Positions 36,832-45,866 of a DNA stretch of 64,000 nucleotides are shown one piece after another. Under the pieces are notes generated by a model. It was not told where the DNA came from, did not search any database, and saw nothing but the letters and a program-made list of their open reading frames with translations. The translations under genes and the position numbers were made by a program. Source of the stretch: Paenibacillus daejeonensis DSM 15491 (GTDB taxonomy: Bacteria; Bacillota; Bacilli; Paenibacillales; Paenibacillaceae); the NCBI RefSeq assembly GCF_000378385.1, contig NZ_KB899659.1, positions 771,418-835,417 on the forward strand, written 5' to 3'. Each line of letters begins with the position of its first letter. Position 1 is the first letter of the stretch.

Positions 36832-37230
36832 TTAACTGGCCAGCAAAAAGGTCTGTCCCATGCCGAGCACCATCAGTACGACATACAGCATCGACATTAC
36901 AAAAAAACTGATCCGCCAAACGGCTCTAAAGATCCGTTTGGTATCGATTCGTCCTTTGGTCCGATATTGCAGGTTGCCCAGCAACCCCGCACCGATTAAT
37001 AACAACAGCAAGATGCCGTAAAATCCGAAGCTGCTGCCGAAGATTCGATTGAACAAAACCGTGACACAGCCGATCAGAAGTGCTGTCGTAATATCCATAG
37101 CCAAGCGGAAGGCTTTCTTACGGTCCCCGAAATAAGCACTGTAGCCCAGATAGATCAAGATAAACGGCACAACGGGTATAACGGCAAGAAAAGCGTAAAC
37201 TTGCTTGGCGCTCTCCCACAACACCTGCAC
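36832..37230 (-). CDS. DUF3397 family membrane protein
   Basis: 132 residues with four hydrophobic segments (about residues 13-30, 44-60, 67-86 and 105-130) and a short basic loop KGRIDTKRIFR between the last two. This matches the DUF3397 family of Bacillota membrane proteins, of unknown function, usually next to bshC and panE. The GTG at 37230 follows GAGGGG by ten bases and lies 18 bp after panE. Confidence 0.85.
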   Translation of the reverse strand: MQVLWESAKQVYAFLAVIPVVPFILIYLGYSAYFGDRKKAFRLAMDITTALLIGCVTVLFNRIFGSSFGFYGILLLLLIGAGLLGNLQYRTKGRIDTKRIFRAVWRISFFVMSMLYVVLMVLGMGQTFLLAS

Positions 37231-37248
37231 GCGGCTTCGACCCCTCTC

Positions 37249-38190
37249 TCACCTGTTTGCATCCAATAACGTTATCCGTTCCACAACCTCCTCATTGCAT
37301 GGCGCAGCAAGTCCAAGCCGGTTAGCCAATGCAACGACACCCCCATTGATCCAGGCCAGCTCTGTCGGACGCCCTGCCCGGATATCCCGAAGCATGGAGG
37401 ATTCGTTCTTTGCCGTAAGGCGGCACAATTCCAAGACATGATTCCACTCATCGCCAGACAGCTCCAGTCCCGCTGCGTGAAGAATCGCAGCTGTCTCCTC
37501 ATGAATGGCCTTCATATGGGCCAGACGCGCTTCATCTGCTGGCAGCTCTCCGTTCTTTACGCCGTAGAGCGCTGTCAAAGGATTAATCACACAGTTTAGC
37601 AGTAGTTTCCGATACATGCGATCCTCCATTTGATTCGACAAAAAGACGGTAATTCCTGCCTTTTTCATTGCAGCGAGTAACATTTTTTGATGATTAGTCT
37701 CCCTGCTGCCACTGGGAGTTCCTTCTTCTAACCAGAGTTCGCCAGCTCCGGTATAACGCACGCTGCTCGGACTGCTCCGGAGCGCAGCCTCAGTGGTGCT
37801 GGCGGCCAGTACCTGCAGGCGCGGCCAACAAGCCTGAAGCCGGGTGAGATGACCTATTCCGTTCTGCAGACAATAGACGGGCGTTTGCTCTGGCAATACT
37901 CTCCCTACCTGCTCGATCAAGTCTTCTGTAATCTGATATTGCTTCACCGTCAGCATGACGACTTCCGGTCTGTAATTCCGCAACGATCCTATGGAGTCTG
38001 GCTCCATGGCGTAGGCCTTAACCGGCAGCCGCGCTTCCCCTGCGTCGGTTATAAGCCCGATGCCTTCGCGGCTCAGCAGCGCTGCCTGCTCAGTTGTTCT
38101 CGTACCTACGCACACAGACTGATCTCCACTAGCCAATCTCGCGGCATATAATAATCCGATCGCTCCGCCTCCGATAATCAGCCATCTCAT
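37249..38190 (-). CDS. panE: 2-dehydropantoate 2-reductase family protein
   Basis: NADPH-dependent reduction of ketopantoate to pantoate, for coenzyme A synthesis. It has 313 residues. The N-terminal nucleotide loop is LIIGGGAIGLLYAARLASG, the catalytic Lys lies in LLLNCVINPLTALYGVKNGEL (with the preceding MYRKL), and the C-terminal domain ends with PTELAWINGGVVALANRLG. The ATG at 38190 follows GGGGGA. Assignment to the family is firm; some members act on other substrates. Confidence 0.9.
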   Translation of the reverse strand: MRWLIIGGGAIGLLYAARLASGDQSVCVGTRTTEQAALLSREGIGLITDAGEARLPVKAYAMEPDSIGSLRNYRPEVVMLTVKQYQITEDLIEQVGRVLPEQTPVYCLQNGIGHLTRLQACWPRLQVLAASTTEAALRSSPSSVRYTGAGELWLEEGTPSGSRETNHQKMLLAAMKKAGITVFLSNQMEDRMYRKLLLNCVINPLTALYGVKNGELPADEARLAHMKAIHEETAAILHAAGLELSGDEWNHVLELCRLTAKNESSMLRDIRAGRPTELAWINGGVVALANRLGLAAPCNEEVVERITLLDANR

Positions 38191-38260
38191 AACCTGGTCC
38201 CCCTACGGCATCTATTTTCTACATCTTATCAAAATGCCAGAGGCCCGTTAAGACCAAAAC

Positions 38261-38313
38261 AACCGTCTCGCATGCGCGGATGTTCATCCTTCGCATGACA
38301 AGGCGGTTGTGCG
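38261..38313 (-). terminator. Terminator of rsfA
   Basis: A long hairpin whose base is ACAACCG/CGGTTGT, followed by TTTT on the minus strand, just past the rsfA stop. Confidence 0.7.
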
Positions 38314-38320
38314 GTGACCT

Positions 38321-38959
38321 CTATTCGATTCGTTCCAGGTTGCCGTTGGCATCCATTTTGAAGCGTGGCTTTAATTCTTCCTCTTCACTCAGTGTCGCAA
38401 GCTTCCGGGCCCTGTCCATGATCTGAATCAACGTTTTGTAATCATCATTGACGGCCCGATAATCCGTTTGCGCATTATTGACCTCGCGCGAGAGCTTCTC
38501 GTTTTTCACTCTAAGCTCGAAAATCTCTTCATCTTTTTCTTTTAGATCCTTCTCCAGCGTTTTGATATGCCGGTTTAACTCTTGATAATGGCCCCGCCAG
38601 CTTCTCAAGAATCGGATAATCGCTTCGACGGATAACTCTTCCACGCCGGACTTGCCGGCCTCTTCCCCCGTCTCGGCTGTCGCTACCGCCGATACCTGCG
38701 GTACACTTGCAAAACTTTGTTTTCTCAGATAATTCCGTTTTTGCCGCTGCTGCTTGGCAAGTTGGATTCCTTCTTCATGGCGCTTGCGCACACAGCTGTT
38801 CCAGCGGAACCCGCATGCCGCCGATGTGCGGCCGATCCGTTCGCCAACCTCCTCAAAGGCTGCCAATTGGGTACTACCCTCCCGAATGTGCCGCAAAGTC
38901 ACCTCTGCCAGCATCAAGTCGTCATCCGCACTCCACGCATCTTGTCTTACTGCTGTCAT
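38321..38959 (-). CDS. rsfA: RsfA-family prespore transcriptional regulator
   Basis: 212 residues. The N-terminal Myb/SANT-like domain (about residues 1-50: RQDAWSADDDLMLAEVTLRHIREG, then GRTSAACGFRWNSCVRKRHEEGI) is the RsfA signature. The middle is variable and the last 80 residues form a coiled coil (LNRHIKTLEKDLKEKDEEIFEL). RsfA modulates sigma-F genes in the forespore. The ATG at 38959 follows AGGAGGT by ten bases; a TTG three codons upstream is less likely. It is divergent from the DUF2626 gene. Confidence 0.9.
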   Translation of the reverse strand: MTAVRQDAWSADDDLMLAEVTLRHIREGSTQLAAFEEVGERIGRTSAACGFRWNSCVRKRHEEGIQLAKQQRQKRNYLRKQSFASVPQVSAVATAETGEEAGKSGVEELSVEAIIRFLRSWRGHYQELNRHIKTLEKDLKEKDEEIFELRVKNEKLSREVNNAQTDYRAVNDDYKTLIQIMDRARKLATLSEEEELKPRFKMDANGNLERIE

Positions 38960-39181
38960 GCTTCCCAAAACCTCCTAACATAAAGGGCGCTCCATTTATC
39001 TTTATGCCCTTGGTAGAGTTCATAGAATCTATCGGATACTAAAATGTATATCCATTTTCACAACCACTCATACATGACTGGCAGGTAATCTGAACATACT
39101 ATGTTCAAAATCAACTGGCATCGGACCCTTTGACCTCGTGCAAATGCGGCAGAAAGTTTGCCATTTCGTCACGGATTCAGG

Positions 39182-39210
39182 TTTACAGTAAGAAGGGCCC
39201 AAGGTATAAT
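39182..39210 (+). promoter_or_regulatory. Sigma-A promoter of the DUF2626 gene
   Basis: TTTACA, 17-bp spacer, TATAAT, 45 bases before the start codon. Confidence 0.88.
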
Positions 39211-39254
39211 GTTGAATAGTATTGGGATGCGACTGACGGAAGGGGGATGGAAGT

Positions 39255-39491
39255 ATGGCACGTATGTTTCGGGTACTAGGCTTCTGGACGCTCGTTATCG
39301 GGCTCATGGCATATGCTGGTCATATGTATGAAATGGCGATTTTGTTCTTTGCCCAGACCGCAGTGTTCGTCCTGTTGGGTTACCTCAATTTCTCCGAGAG
39401 AACATACATAATGATGTTCTGGGGATACATGGTCGTTGCATTTGTGGGATTCACATACTGGTCCGTTTTCGAGATGGGCTTGCCTTTCTAA
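39255..39491 (+). CDS. DUF2626 family small membrane protein (YqgY-like)
   Basis: 78 residues with three hydrophobic segments (about residues 6-26, 29-45 and 52-72), ending MGLPF. It resembles the DUF2626/YqgY family of short Bacillota membrane proteins with no known function. The ATG at 39255 has GGGGG upstream. It forms its own unit, with a promoter at 39182-39210 and a terminator at 39532-39562. Confidence 0.85.
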   Translation: MARMFRVLGFWTLVIGLMAYAGHMYEMAILFFAQTAVFVLLGYLNFSERTYIMMFWGYMVVAFVGFTYWSVFEMGLPF

Positions 39492-39531
39492 TAACGAACG
39501 GTAGAGAAAGAAAAACGACTAGCAACGACGA

Positions 39532-39562
39532 ACAGCCGGGACAAGCGTCCGGCTGTTTTTCT
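39532..39562 (+). terminator. Terminator of the DUF2626 gene
   Basis: ACAGCCGG and CCGGCTGT stem followed by TTTTTC on the plus strand, 40 bases past the stop. Confidence 0.88.
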
Positions 39563-39670
39563 TTGTCGCATGATCTGTTGTCTCACGCATATATTGGTGT
39601 GAGGGACAGGTTTCAAAACCAGAATCTACGGCTAAATCATATTTAAATACATAAGGAGGCGAAGCCGTCA

Positions 39671-40753
39671 GTGACCATAAAACGCAGACCCGTTCTGTGG
39701 GCAGCCGTCGGCCTGTTGCTGCTGGGGCTGCTCCCCTCTCCCGCCTCTCTGGCTCAACCTACCGAGGAAGAAACGCGCCAACTCCTGGAAAAAAGCCTAT
39801 CCGTCATCGAGATCGACAAAGAAATCGAACGGGTTGCCCAGCAGCGTGTGGCCTTGCAAGACACGATCGATGCGATGACGTTGGACATGTCTGATAAGGA
39901 AAACGAAGTTGAAATGCAGCGCGAAGAAGCCGGCAAGGTGCTGCGCGCCTATTATACCGGAGAGAAGCAATCTCTGCTGATGTCTATTTTTTCATTTAAC
40001 AGCTTCAAAGATTTATTTGCTGTGCTGGACTACTATGATTATATTATGGCCCGGGACAAGCACACCTTGGATACCCTGCTGCTTCAACAGACTGAACTGG
40101 CTTCAGGGCGGGAGCGGCTGCATGCGGAACAGCAACAGCTGGATGAAATTAACCGCAATCTGCAGTTGCAACGGGCGCGGCTTGTCCTGCTCCAACGGGA
40201 GATTGACAGCGAAATGAGCACGCGCAGCGATAGTGACCGAATCAAGCTGATGATGGATGAAATCGCCAGCTTTTGGGAGAGCGTCGGCATCTATGAAGTC
40301 AAGCAATATTTCCGTGCACTTGCAGGTGCCATGGGCGAGCTGCCCGGGTGGTTGCAAGAGAATACGCAGTACATGACCTTGCGGGGTTTGGAGTATACGA
40401 TTGAACTTCCGGAGGAGGCACTGAATACTTTTTTGCGGGAACAAAATAAGTTATTCAACAATTTTGCGTTTTCATTTAAAGATGACCAAGTCATTGTCGA
40501 GGGTCAACGTGAGGGCATGCAGGTTTCCATAAGTGGTCATTATACACTGGAGAAGGAGCCGCGCAACGCTATCCTCTTCCATGTGGACAATCTGGTCTTC
40601 AACGGGTTATCTTTGCCTGACACCACCATGCGAGCCTTGGAAGAGGAGTTTGACCTGGGATTTTATCCTCAGATGATCGTGTCGCTCGTCGAAGCCAAAT
40701 CTGTCTCGGTCCGCGACGGCTATCTAACAGTCAAGCTGGGGTTGTCTCTATAA
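39671..40753 (+). CDS. Secreted coiled-coil protein of unknown function (PcsB/CwlO N-domain-like)
   Basis: 360 residues, not recognised by name. A signal peptide (about residues 1-29, hydrophobic core LWAAVGLLLLGLLPSPASLA) precedes a coiled coil (about 33-190). This has the two-helix pattern of PcsB/CwlO N-terminal domains, including VLRAYYTGEKQSLLMSIFSFNSFKDLFAVLDYYDYI, close to the loop seen in those proteins. The C-terminal half (about 210-360) has no hydrolase motif; it is mostly beta-rich by eye. The GTG at 39671 lies eleven bases after AAGGAGG. It converges on the solute-binding gene. A regulator of a cell-wall hydrolase is possible but inferred. Confidence 0.8.
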   Translation: MTIKRRPVLWAAVGLLLLGLLPSPASLAQPTEEETRQLLEKSLSVIEIDKEIERVAQQRVALQDTIDAMTLDMSDKENEVEMQREEAGKVLRAYYTGEKQSLLMSIFSFNSFKDLFAVLDYYDYIMARDKHTLDTLLLQQTELASGRERLHAEQQQLDEINRNLQLQRARLVLLQREIDSEMSTRSDSDRIKLMMDEIASFWESVGIYEVKQYFRALAGAMGELPGWLQENTQYMTLRGLEYTIELPEEALNTFLREQNKLFNNFAFSFKDDQVIVEGQREGMQVSISGHYTLEKEPRNAILFHVDNLVFNGLSLPDTTMRALEEEFDLGFYPQMIVSLVEAKSVSVRDGYLTVKLGLSL

Positions 40754-40766
40754 TCAAATACATTCG

Positions 40767-42062
40767 CTATGGGAGTCTGCGCTCCGGCAGCAATATGGCC
40801 TCCAGTGAGGCGCGGTACTCCTCCTCGATCTCTGCACCGGAGTCCCATTGCAGCCATAGGGCGTGAATGTCATCCAACTCTATATGAGATAGCGGACCAG
40901 GCGTCCATACGGATGGATGGGATAAGGCATTCGGCAGCCATGATGGAAGGATTGAACCCTTATTCACTTCAGTTGCATTCAGCGAGCTGCGGGCAGGCAG
41001 TGTTCCTCTGTTGCTCCAAGCAGCTTGCTGCACCTCGGGAGAGGCTGCTGCAGCCACCCAGGCATGCGCTAGCTCCTTGTCGTTTGTCCTGTCCGAGACC
41101 ACATAACTGCTGCCTTCCGCACCGAATAGACGCTCTTCTTGCAACGAGAGCATCCATGAGGTGCCGCCTGCTTCTCTGGAGATTTCAACATACTCCGACC
41201 AGCGCATGACAGACGATAAGAGATTCCCCTGATGCAAATCGGTTGCGATATCGTGCAAATCCGCGTTGTCAGTCAGCCTAAATCGTCCCTGTGCGTTGGA
41301 GCCGTAAAGGAACTGCCACAAGGTCTCAGGTAAATTTGACGGCGCCGCTATCTCTTCATTGCTGCTATCATGCACCAGAGCCGCAAGCCATGCCAACCAG
41401 ACCTTGCTGTCATTATCACCTGCCAACCAAGGCCGGATAGCCCCTTCAGCAGCCTCTTCTAGCTGCAGCACCTCCGTCAGTGCAATGAGCTGCTCCCATC
41501 CATCCGGCGGCTCCTGCAGCCCGCCCTGCGCCAGCAAGAGCCGACTCCACACGGTAACGTAAGGGTCAGCATAAAGCGGCATCCCCCACATATACCCATT
41601 CCACTTGACTGGCTGCAATAGAGATACCGGATGATCAGCCAAGGATTCAGCAGTATACAGATCATCCAAGGGGTCCAGGTATCCGCGCGCAGCAAATTCT
41701 TGCACCCAGGAATTGTCCAGGAGCATGATATCCGGCAGCTCGCCAAGCACGGCTTCTTGTTTCAACTGATCGTAAAACTCTATGTATGGCAAATTGCGAA
41801 AGTTCACTTCAACACCTGGAAACCGGGCGGCAAACCGCTCGCTCACCTCCTGAAGAGCTGCGAGCTCGTTCTCATTTATGGAAACGGTTACATTAAGGGT
41901 TTTAAGAACCAGTTCTTCCTCCGTATCCGGATCGGGCTCCCAGCTCCAATCCTTACCTTCAGCATCTTGATGCAACGATCCAGGCAGCATAAGCAGGGGG
42001 ATGAATATGATCAGCAAGAAGACCAATCCAAGTAGAAGCATGGTATATCGACGGCGAGACAT
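40767..42062 (-). CDS. Membrane-anchored extracellular solute-binding protein (family 1)
   Basis: 431 residues. A hydrophobic N-terminal segment (about residues 7-27) follows MSRRRYT; there is no lipobox Cys, so anchoring by an uncleaved helix is likely. The rest matches sugar-type binding proteins: LNVTVSINENELAALQEVSERFAARFPGVEVNFRNL, PDIMLLDNSWVQEFAARGYLDPLDDL, WGMPLYADPYV, and the C-terminal AWVAAAASPEVQQAAW. No permease or ATPase gene is adjacent. The ATG at 42062 is eight bases after AGGGAG. Ligand unknown. Confidence 0.85.
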   Translation of the reverse strand: MSRRRYTMLLLGLVFLLIIFIPLLMLPGSLHQDAEGKDWSWEPDPDTEEELVLKTLNVTVSINENELAALQEVSERFAARFPGVEVNFRNLPYIEFYDQLKQEAVLGELPDIMLLDNSWVQEFAARGYLDPLDDLYTAESLADHPVSLLQPVKWNGYMWGMPLYADPYVTVWSRLLLAQGGLQEPPDGWEQLIALTEVLQLEEAAEGAIRPWLAGDNDSKVWLAWLAALVHDSSNEEIAAPSNLPETLWQFLYGSNAQGRFRLTDNADLHDIATDLHQGNLLSSVMRWSEYVEISREAGGTSWMLSLQEERLFGAEGSSYVVSDRTNDKELAHAWVAAAASPEVQQAAWSNRGTLPARSSLNATEVNKGSILPSWLPNALSHPSVWTPGPLSHIELDDIHALWLQWDSGAEIEEEYRASLEAILLPERRLP

Positions 42063-42193
42063 CGGGATGGCTCCCTTCACTTGTTTACCTTTCTCTCCTT
42101 ATCATAACAAGAATGCACACGTTTGTCTTGCTTCATTACGAGAACGAGCTCAGGAGCGCCTCCTGCGACGCTCCTGCCCATTCCCTTTACCGA

Positions 42194-43525
42194 TTAGAGC
42201 AAGTCTGTTGCGAGCTGAGCCAGTCTTGAGCGCTCCCCTTTTTCCAGCGTGATATGGCCACTCAGCCCTTCCTGCTTGAAGCGTTCCATAATGTACGTCA
42301 ATCCATTGCTTACTGCATCCAGGTACGGATGGTCGATTTGCTCGGGATCTCCCATCAGAATGATTTTACTTCCTTCCCCTACACGAGAAACGATCGTTTT
42401 CACTTCATGCTTGGACAAGTTCTGCGCTTCATCGATGATGATGAACTGTCCTGGAATGGACCGGCCTCTGATGTACGTCAAGGCTTCCACTTGAATACTT
42501 CCCAGACCCATCAGGATCTTATCAATATCGCCAGCTTTTTTGGTGTCAAAGAGGTATTCCAGATTGTCATAAATGGGCTGCATCCACGGTCTCAGCTTTT
42601 CATCCTTCTCACCGGGCAAATAACCGATATCTTTCCCCATAGGGACCACAGGCCTGGCGATTAAAAGCTTCTTATATTTGTGCTCGTCTTCAACCTTGAG
42701 CAGTCCGGCGGCCAGCGCAAGCAGGGTTTTGCCTGTACCGGCCTTGCCGCTTAAGGTAACGAGTGGAATGTCATCATTGAGCAGCAATTCCAGCGCCATC
42801 CGCTGCTGGGCATTGCGCGCCGTAATGCCCCATACGGGATCATTGCTCAAGAAGAGCGGCTCCAGCTTGCTCCCGTCTTGAGATACTTTAAGCAGCGCAG
42901 ACTTGGAGGTTCCCATTTCATCCCGCAAAATAACAAACTCATTGGGGTGCAGCTTGGTTTTGATGGACAACGATTTGACCGATAGGAAGCGATAAGAATA
43001 AAACTCATCTATAACCGCCGGATGGACGTGGATGGTCAAGTTGCCGCTGTAAATATCCGATGCTTCCACTGTCTGATCAGACAGGTAGTCCTGTGCTTCA
43101 AGACCGAGCACATCCGCCTTGATCCGCACGAGCACATCCTTGCTGACAATCACGACCTGCCTTGGCGTTTCCTTCTCTTGTTCTTCCAGCGAGTAATTAA
43201 GGGCCACCGCCAGAATCCGGTTGTCATTGGACATGTCCCCGAACATTTCTTGCACCCGCACGAAGCTGCGATGATTCAGCTCAACCTTGAGCACTCCCCC
43301 CCTCTCTAGCACGATTCCCTCATGAAGATGACCCTGCTCCCGCAAACCGTCCAATAACCGTGAGACCGACCGGGCATTGCGCCCCAATTCATCAGCCAAA
43401 CGCTTCTTGGAATCAATCTCTTCTAGGACCACGGCCGGGATGACCACCTCATTATCTTCAAAAGCATAGATGGCTTGGGGATCATGCAGAAGCACATTGG
43501 TATCGAGCACGAATATTTTTTTCAT
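42194..43525 (-). CDS. phoH: PhoH family protein with N-terminal PIN domain (YlaK type)
   Basis: 443 residues in two domains. The PIN-like nuclease domain (about residues 1-150) starts KIFVLDTNVLLHDPQAIYAF and carries the acidic residues expected. The PhoH ATPase (about 225-440) has Walker A GKAGTGKTLLALAAGLL and Walker B FIIIDEAQNLSKHEVKTI. Such PIN-PhoH proteins are linked to RNA processing or toxin-antitoxin-like functions; the role here is unproven. The ATG at 43525 follows AGGAGGG. It is divergent from the YlaJ-like lipoprotein, as in the yla cluster of B. subtilis. Confidence 0.93.
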   Translation of the reverse strand: MKKIFVLDTNVLLHDPQAIYAFEDNEVVIPAVVLEEIDSKKRLADELGRNARSVSRLLDGLREQGHLHEGIVLERGGVLKVELNHRSFVRVQEMFGDMSNDNRILAVALNYSLEEQEKETPRQVVIVSKDVLVRIKADVLGLEAQDYLSDQTVEASDIYSGNLTIHVHPAVIDEFYSYRFLSVKSLSIKTKLHPNEFVILRDEMGTSKSALLKVSQDGSKLEPLFLSNDPVWGITARNAQQRMALELLLNDDIPLVTLSGKAGTGKTLLALAAGLLKVEDEHKYKKLLIARPVVPMGKDIGYLPGEKDEKLRPWMQPIYDNLEYLFDTKKAGDIDKILMGLGSIQVEALTYIRGRSIPGQFIIIDEAQNLSKHEVKTIVSRVGEGSKIILMGDPEQIDHPYLDAVSNGLTYIMERFKQEGLSGHITLEKGERSRLAQLATDLL

Positions 43526-43664
43526 CGTGTAACCCTCCTGGCGTAGGTAGTTGAGCGGGGCGGCCCAGGCCATATCCGGCTCTCTCGTACATAGCTTCCA
43601 TCCATTGCGGACAGACTAGGCATGGGAATTGCCAACACATGCAGGTAGAAAGGTTGAATGTGAG

Positions 43665-44234
43665 ATGAGACAGCTGCTCCTATTTCTGTCGATCCTGAGT
43701 ATAGTTCTGACCGCAGGATGCGCGACTACAAATGAAACATCACCCTCTCCTGAGAATAATCCGCAGGTTCGTGTACAGCAGAGTATGCCCGAAAACAGCG
43801 GATATGATCAATCCGGGGAACTTGTTGAACATTTGGAAAACCTTGCTGCCAATGTTCCGGGGGTACAATCCGCTCATTGTGTACTGTTAGGGAACACAGC
43901 GGTCGTCGGAATTAACGTGGACGCCGATATGGAACGCTCACGTGTAGGAACCATCAAGTACTCGGTGGCCGAGGCGCTGCGCAAAGACCCCGATGGTGCC
44001 AATGCGATTGTTACTGCTGATCTCGACATGACCGAACGTCTACGCGAGATGGGAGACGATATCCGCGGCGGCCGGCCGGTTGCGGGCTTCGTCGAAGAAC
44101 TGGCCGATATAATCGGTCGCATTATTCCACAGCTGCCGATGGATGTGGTTCCTCAAGACGACATTCAAGAGGATAGGAATGAGACAAATTCCGGCATCAA
44201 TCCGAATGGCGCTGCCTCACCCGACAATCGCTGA
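43665..44234 (+). CDS. ylaJ: YhcN/YlaJ family sporulation lipoprotein
   Basis: 189 residues. A signal peptide ends in the lipobox LTAGC (Cys about residue 20). The YhcN/YlaJ domain follows, with LVEHLENLAANVPGVQSAHCVLLGNTAVVGINVDADMERS and AEALRKDPDGANAIVTADLDMTERLREMGDDI. Members are spore membrane or cortex lipoproteins. The ATG at 43665 is chosen because it opens the signal peptide; AAAGG is eleven bases away. It is divergent from phoH and ends at a bidirectional terminator. Confidence 0.88.
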   Translation: MRQLLLFLSILSIVLTAGCATTNETSPSPENNPQVRVQQSMPENSGYDQSGELVEHLENLAANVPGVQSAHCVLLGNTAVVGINVDADMERSRVGTIKYSVAEALRKDPDGANAIVTADLDMTERLREMGDDIRGGRPVAGFVEELADIIGRIIPQLPMDVVPQDDIQEDRNETNSGINPNGAASPDNR

Positions 44235-44265
44235 CACGTCAACCCAACAGTCCCCAAAAATCAGC

Positions 44266-44296
44266 AAAAGCCTAGTGGCATAGCCACTAGGCTTTT
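44266..44296. terminator. Bidirectional terminator between ylaJ and the PNPOx-like gene
   Basis: AAAAGCCTAGTGGC-ATA-GCCACTAGGCTTTT is a perfect fourteen-base-pair stem with T runs on both strands. It overlaps the end of the PNPOx-like gene, so both convergent genes can use it. Confidence 0.92.
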
Positions 44297-44739
44297 CTCA
44301 TCGCATCAAATACTTGTCCGTCGAGCTTGTCAGCGGCACGCTGATCATAGGTTTTCTCGGACACTGGAGCGGCAGCGAGACGAGAACCGGCATACATCGC
44401 ATTTCGCCAGGAGTCGATCTCGATGTCGAAGCATGATACCTCAAACGGCACATCTTCGAGCACAGGTACTACCCGTACGGCTCGGCCATGTACAGTATAC
44501 ACCCCACCGGAAGCAAAAACAGTCACGCAAACATGCGGATTGGCCTCCAGGTTCTCGGACAGGCTGGACCGAGTGTCGATCGCAAAGCGCAGTTTGTCGC
44601 GAGTTGGTGCATAGATCCAGGAAATTGCGCTGGACGTGGGGCGTCCAAGCTCGGCATCCGTTGTATGAAGCAGGACGAAAGATTGCTGTTGCAAATGCGT
44701 GAACAATTCATCATTCAATGCGGTCATCGTTTTGGACAT
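44287..44739 (-). CDS. Pyridoxamine 5'-phosphate oxidase-like FMN-binding protein
   Basis: 150 residues with a split-barrel fold pattern: FVLLHTTDAELGRPTSSAISWIYA, LRFAIDTRSSLSENLEANPHVCVTVFASGGVYTVHGRAVRV. This matches the PNPOx-like flavin-binding family rather than true PdxH, which is longer and carries extra PLP-binding residues. The substrate is unknown. The ATG at 44739 is seven bases after GGAGG. It lies 80 bp after the LCP gene and ends inside the bidirectional terminator. Confidence 0.85.
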   Translation of the reverse strand: MSKTMTALNDELFTHLQQQSFVLLHTTDAELGRPTSSAISWIYAPTRDKLRFAIDTRSSLSENLEANPHVCVTVFASGGVYTVHGRAVRVVPVLEDVPFEVSCFDIEIDSWRNAMYAGSRLAAAPVSEKTYDQRAADKLDGQVFDAMRKA

Positions 44740-44818
44740 CCCTTGGCCTCCCCGCGCACTCCATGGTAGTTGCCGTTCATAGCTCCATTATAGCATATGC
44801 CAATAGCTTCTCCAATCG

Positions 44819-45862
44819 TCACTCTGCCAATTTCGCCTGAAGTGCGGCGCTTGCGGCACTCACTTCTTCATTCGTCACATGAATGTAAGGCGACCGCCAT
44901 GTGCCTTCCAAGCCGATGGATTCAATACCGGAGCTGCTGATGGAGAAATAAGTTGTGCCCAGGTTCTCAATTTCCTTCCAATGCATATCCGATTTGATGT
45001 TATCGCCTACAGCCTCAATGACGCTGCCCAGTTTGGTGACGCCGCTGAACGACATCATCCGGTCGGCGATGGCACCGATGACCTGAGTCTGGCGAGCATT
45101 GCGCTCGACGTCATTGGACTCCCTTGTCCCATCGTTAGACTTGCGGTACCGAACATAGTCCAGCGCATTCTTGCCGTCCAGACGCTGCATACCGGCCGTC
45201 AGATTGATGTTGGTGCCGTCCGCATTATCGACGTAGCGCATATCCATGTCTACATCAACATCGATGCCGCCGAGCGCATTCACAACATCAGTGAAACCGT
45301 CAAAATTAATGACCACCGTGTAGTCAATCGGCACATCGAAATATCGACTGAACAGCAATTTTGTCTCTCGTCTCGCTTCGGCACGGGCTTCATCTGCACT
45401 CATGCCATTTTCACGTGCTTGACTGAAAAATCTAGCATAATAAGCATTGGCTTTATTGCTCTTGTACCCGTCCAGTTCAATCCTGGTGTCACGGGGAATA
45501 GAAACAATCGTCGAAGTCTTGCTGTTCGGGTTAAGTGCAGCCACCTTGATGACGTCGGTATTGAGTCCGCCACCTTGGGCTCTGGCGTCCAACCCCAGAA
45601 TCAGGATTGTCGTCGGCTTGACACTTACTGACTCCTCCGGCGCGACCTCCGTAACGGTCTCATCGCCGATGGCCTTCAGCGCGCCCTTGGTCTGGTAGAC
45701 CAAATACCCCAAATACCCAGCAGCAGCCAGCATTAGGATAAGCAGCGCCACCATAATGCGAATCCCCCAGCGGGGCTTCTTCTTGGGTGGGGGAGCGGCA
45801 GGCGCCCGGCGCCTGCGTGGCGCCATGCCTGCCGAGCTCTGGTCTCTCGTATAGGTACTCAT
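44819..45862 (-). CDS. LCP (LytR-CpsA-Psr) family cell-wall ligase
   Basis: 347 residues: a basic, Pro-rich cytoplasmic N-terminus (about 1-30, RRRRAPAAPPPKKKPR), one membrane helix (about 33-53) and the extracellular LCP domain. Conserved features are TTILILGLDAR, IVSIPRDTRIELDGY, NFDGFTDVVNALGGIDVDVD, and LDGKNALDYVRYRKSNDG, which bind the polyprenyl pyrophosphate. Members attach teichoic acids or other glycopolymers to peptidoglycan. The start at 45862 is four bases past the ylaH stop, so it is cotranscribed with typA-ylaH. Confidence 0.93.
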   Translation of the reverse strand: MSTYTRDQSSAGMAPRRRRAPAAPPPKKKPRWGIRIMVALLILMLAAAGYLGYLVYQTKGALKAIGDETVTEVAPEESVSVKPTTILILGLDARAQGGGLNTDVIKVAALNPNSKTSTIVSIPRDTRIELDGYKSNKANAYYARFFSQARENGMSADEARAEARRETKLLFSRYFDVPIDYTVVINFDGFTDVVNALGGIDVDVDMDMRYVDNADGTNINLTAGMQRLDGKNALDYVRYRKSNDGTRESNDVERNARQTQVIGAIADRMMSFSGVTKLGSVIEAVGDNIKSDMHWKEIENLGTTYFSISSSGIESIGLEGTWRSPYIHVTNEEVSAASAALQAKLAE

Positions 45863-45866
45863 AGTC

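Noticed and set aside
42151-42176. GC-rich hairpin CAGGAGCG/CGCTCCTG after phoH
   Set aside because: Possible terminator, but no T run follows it, so it is not listed as one.
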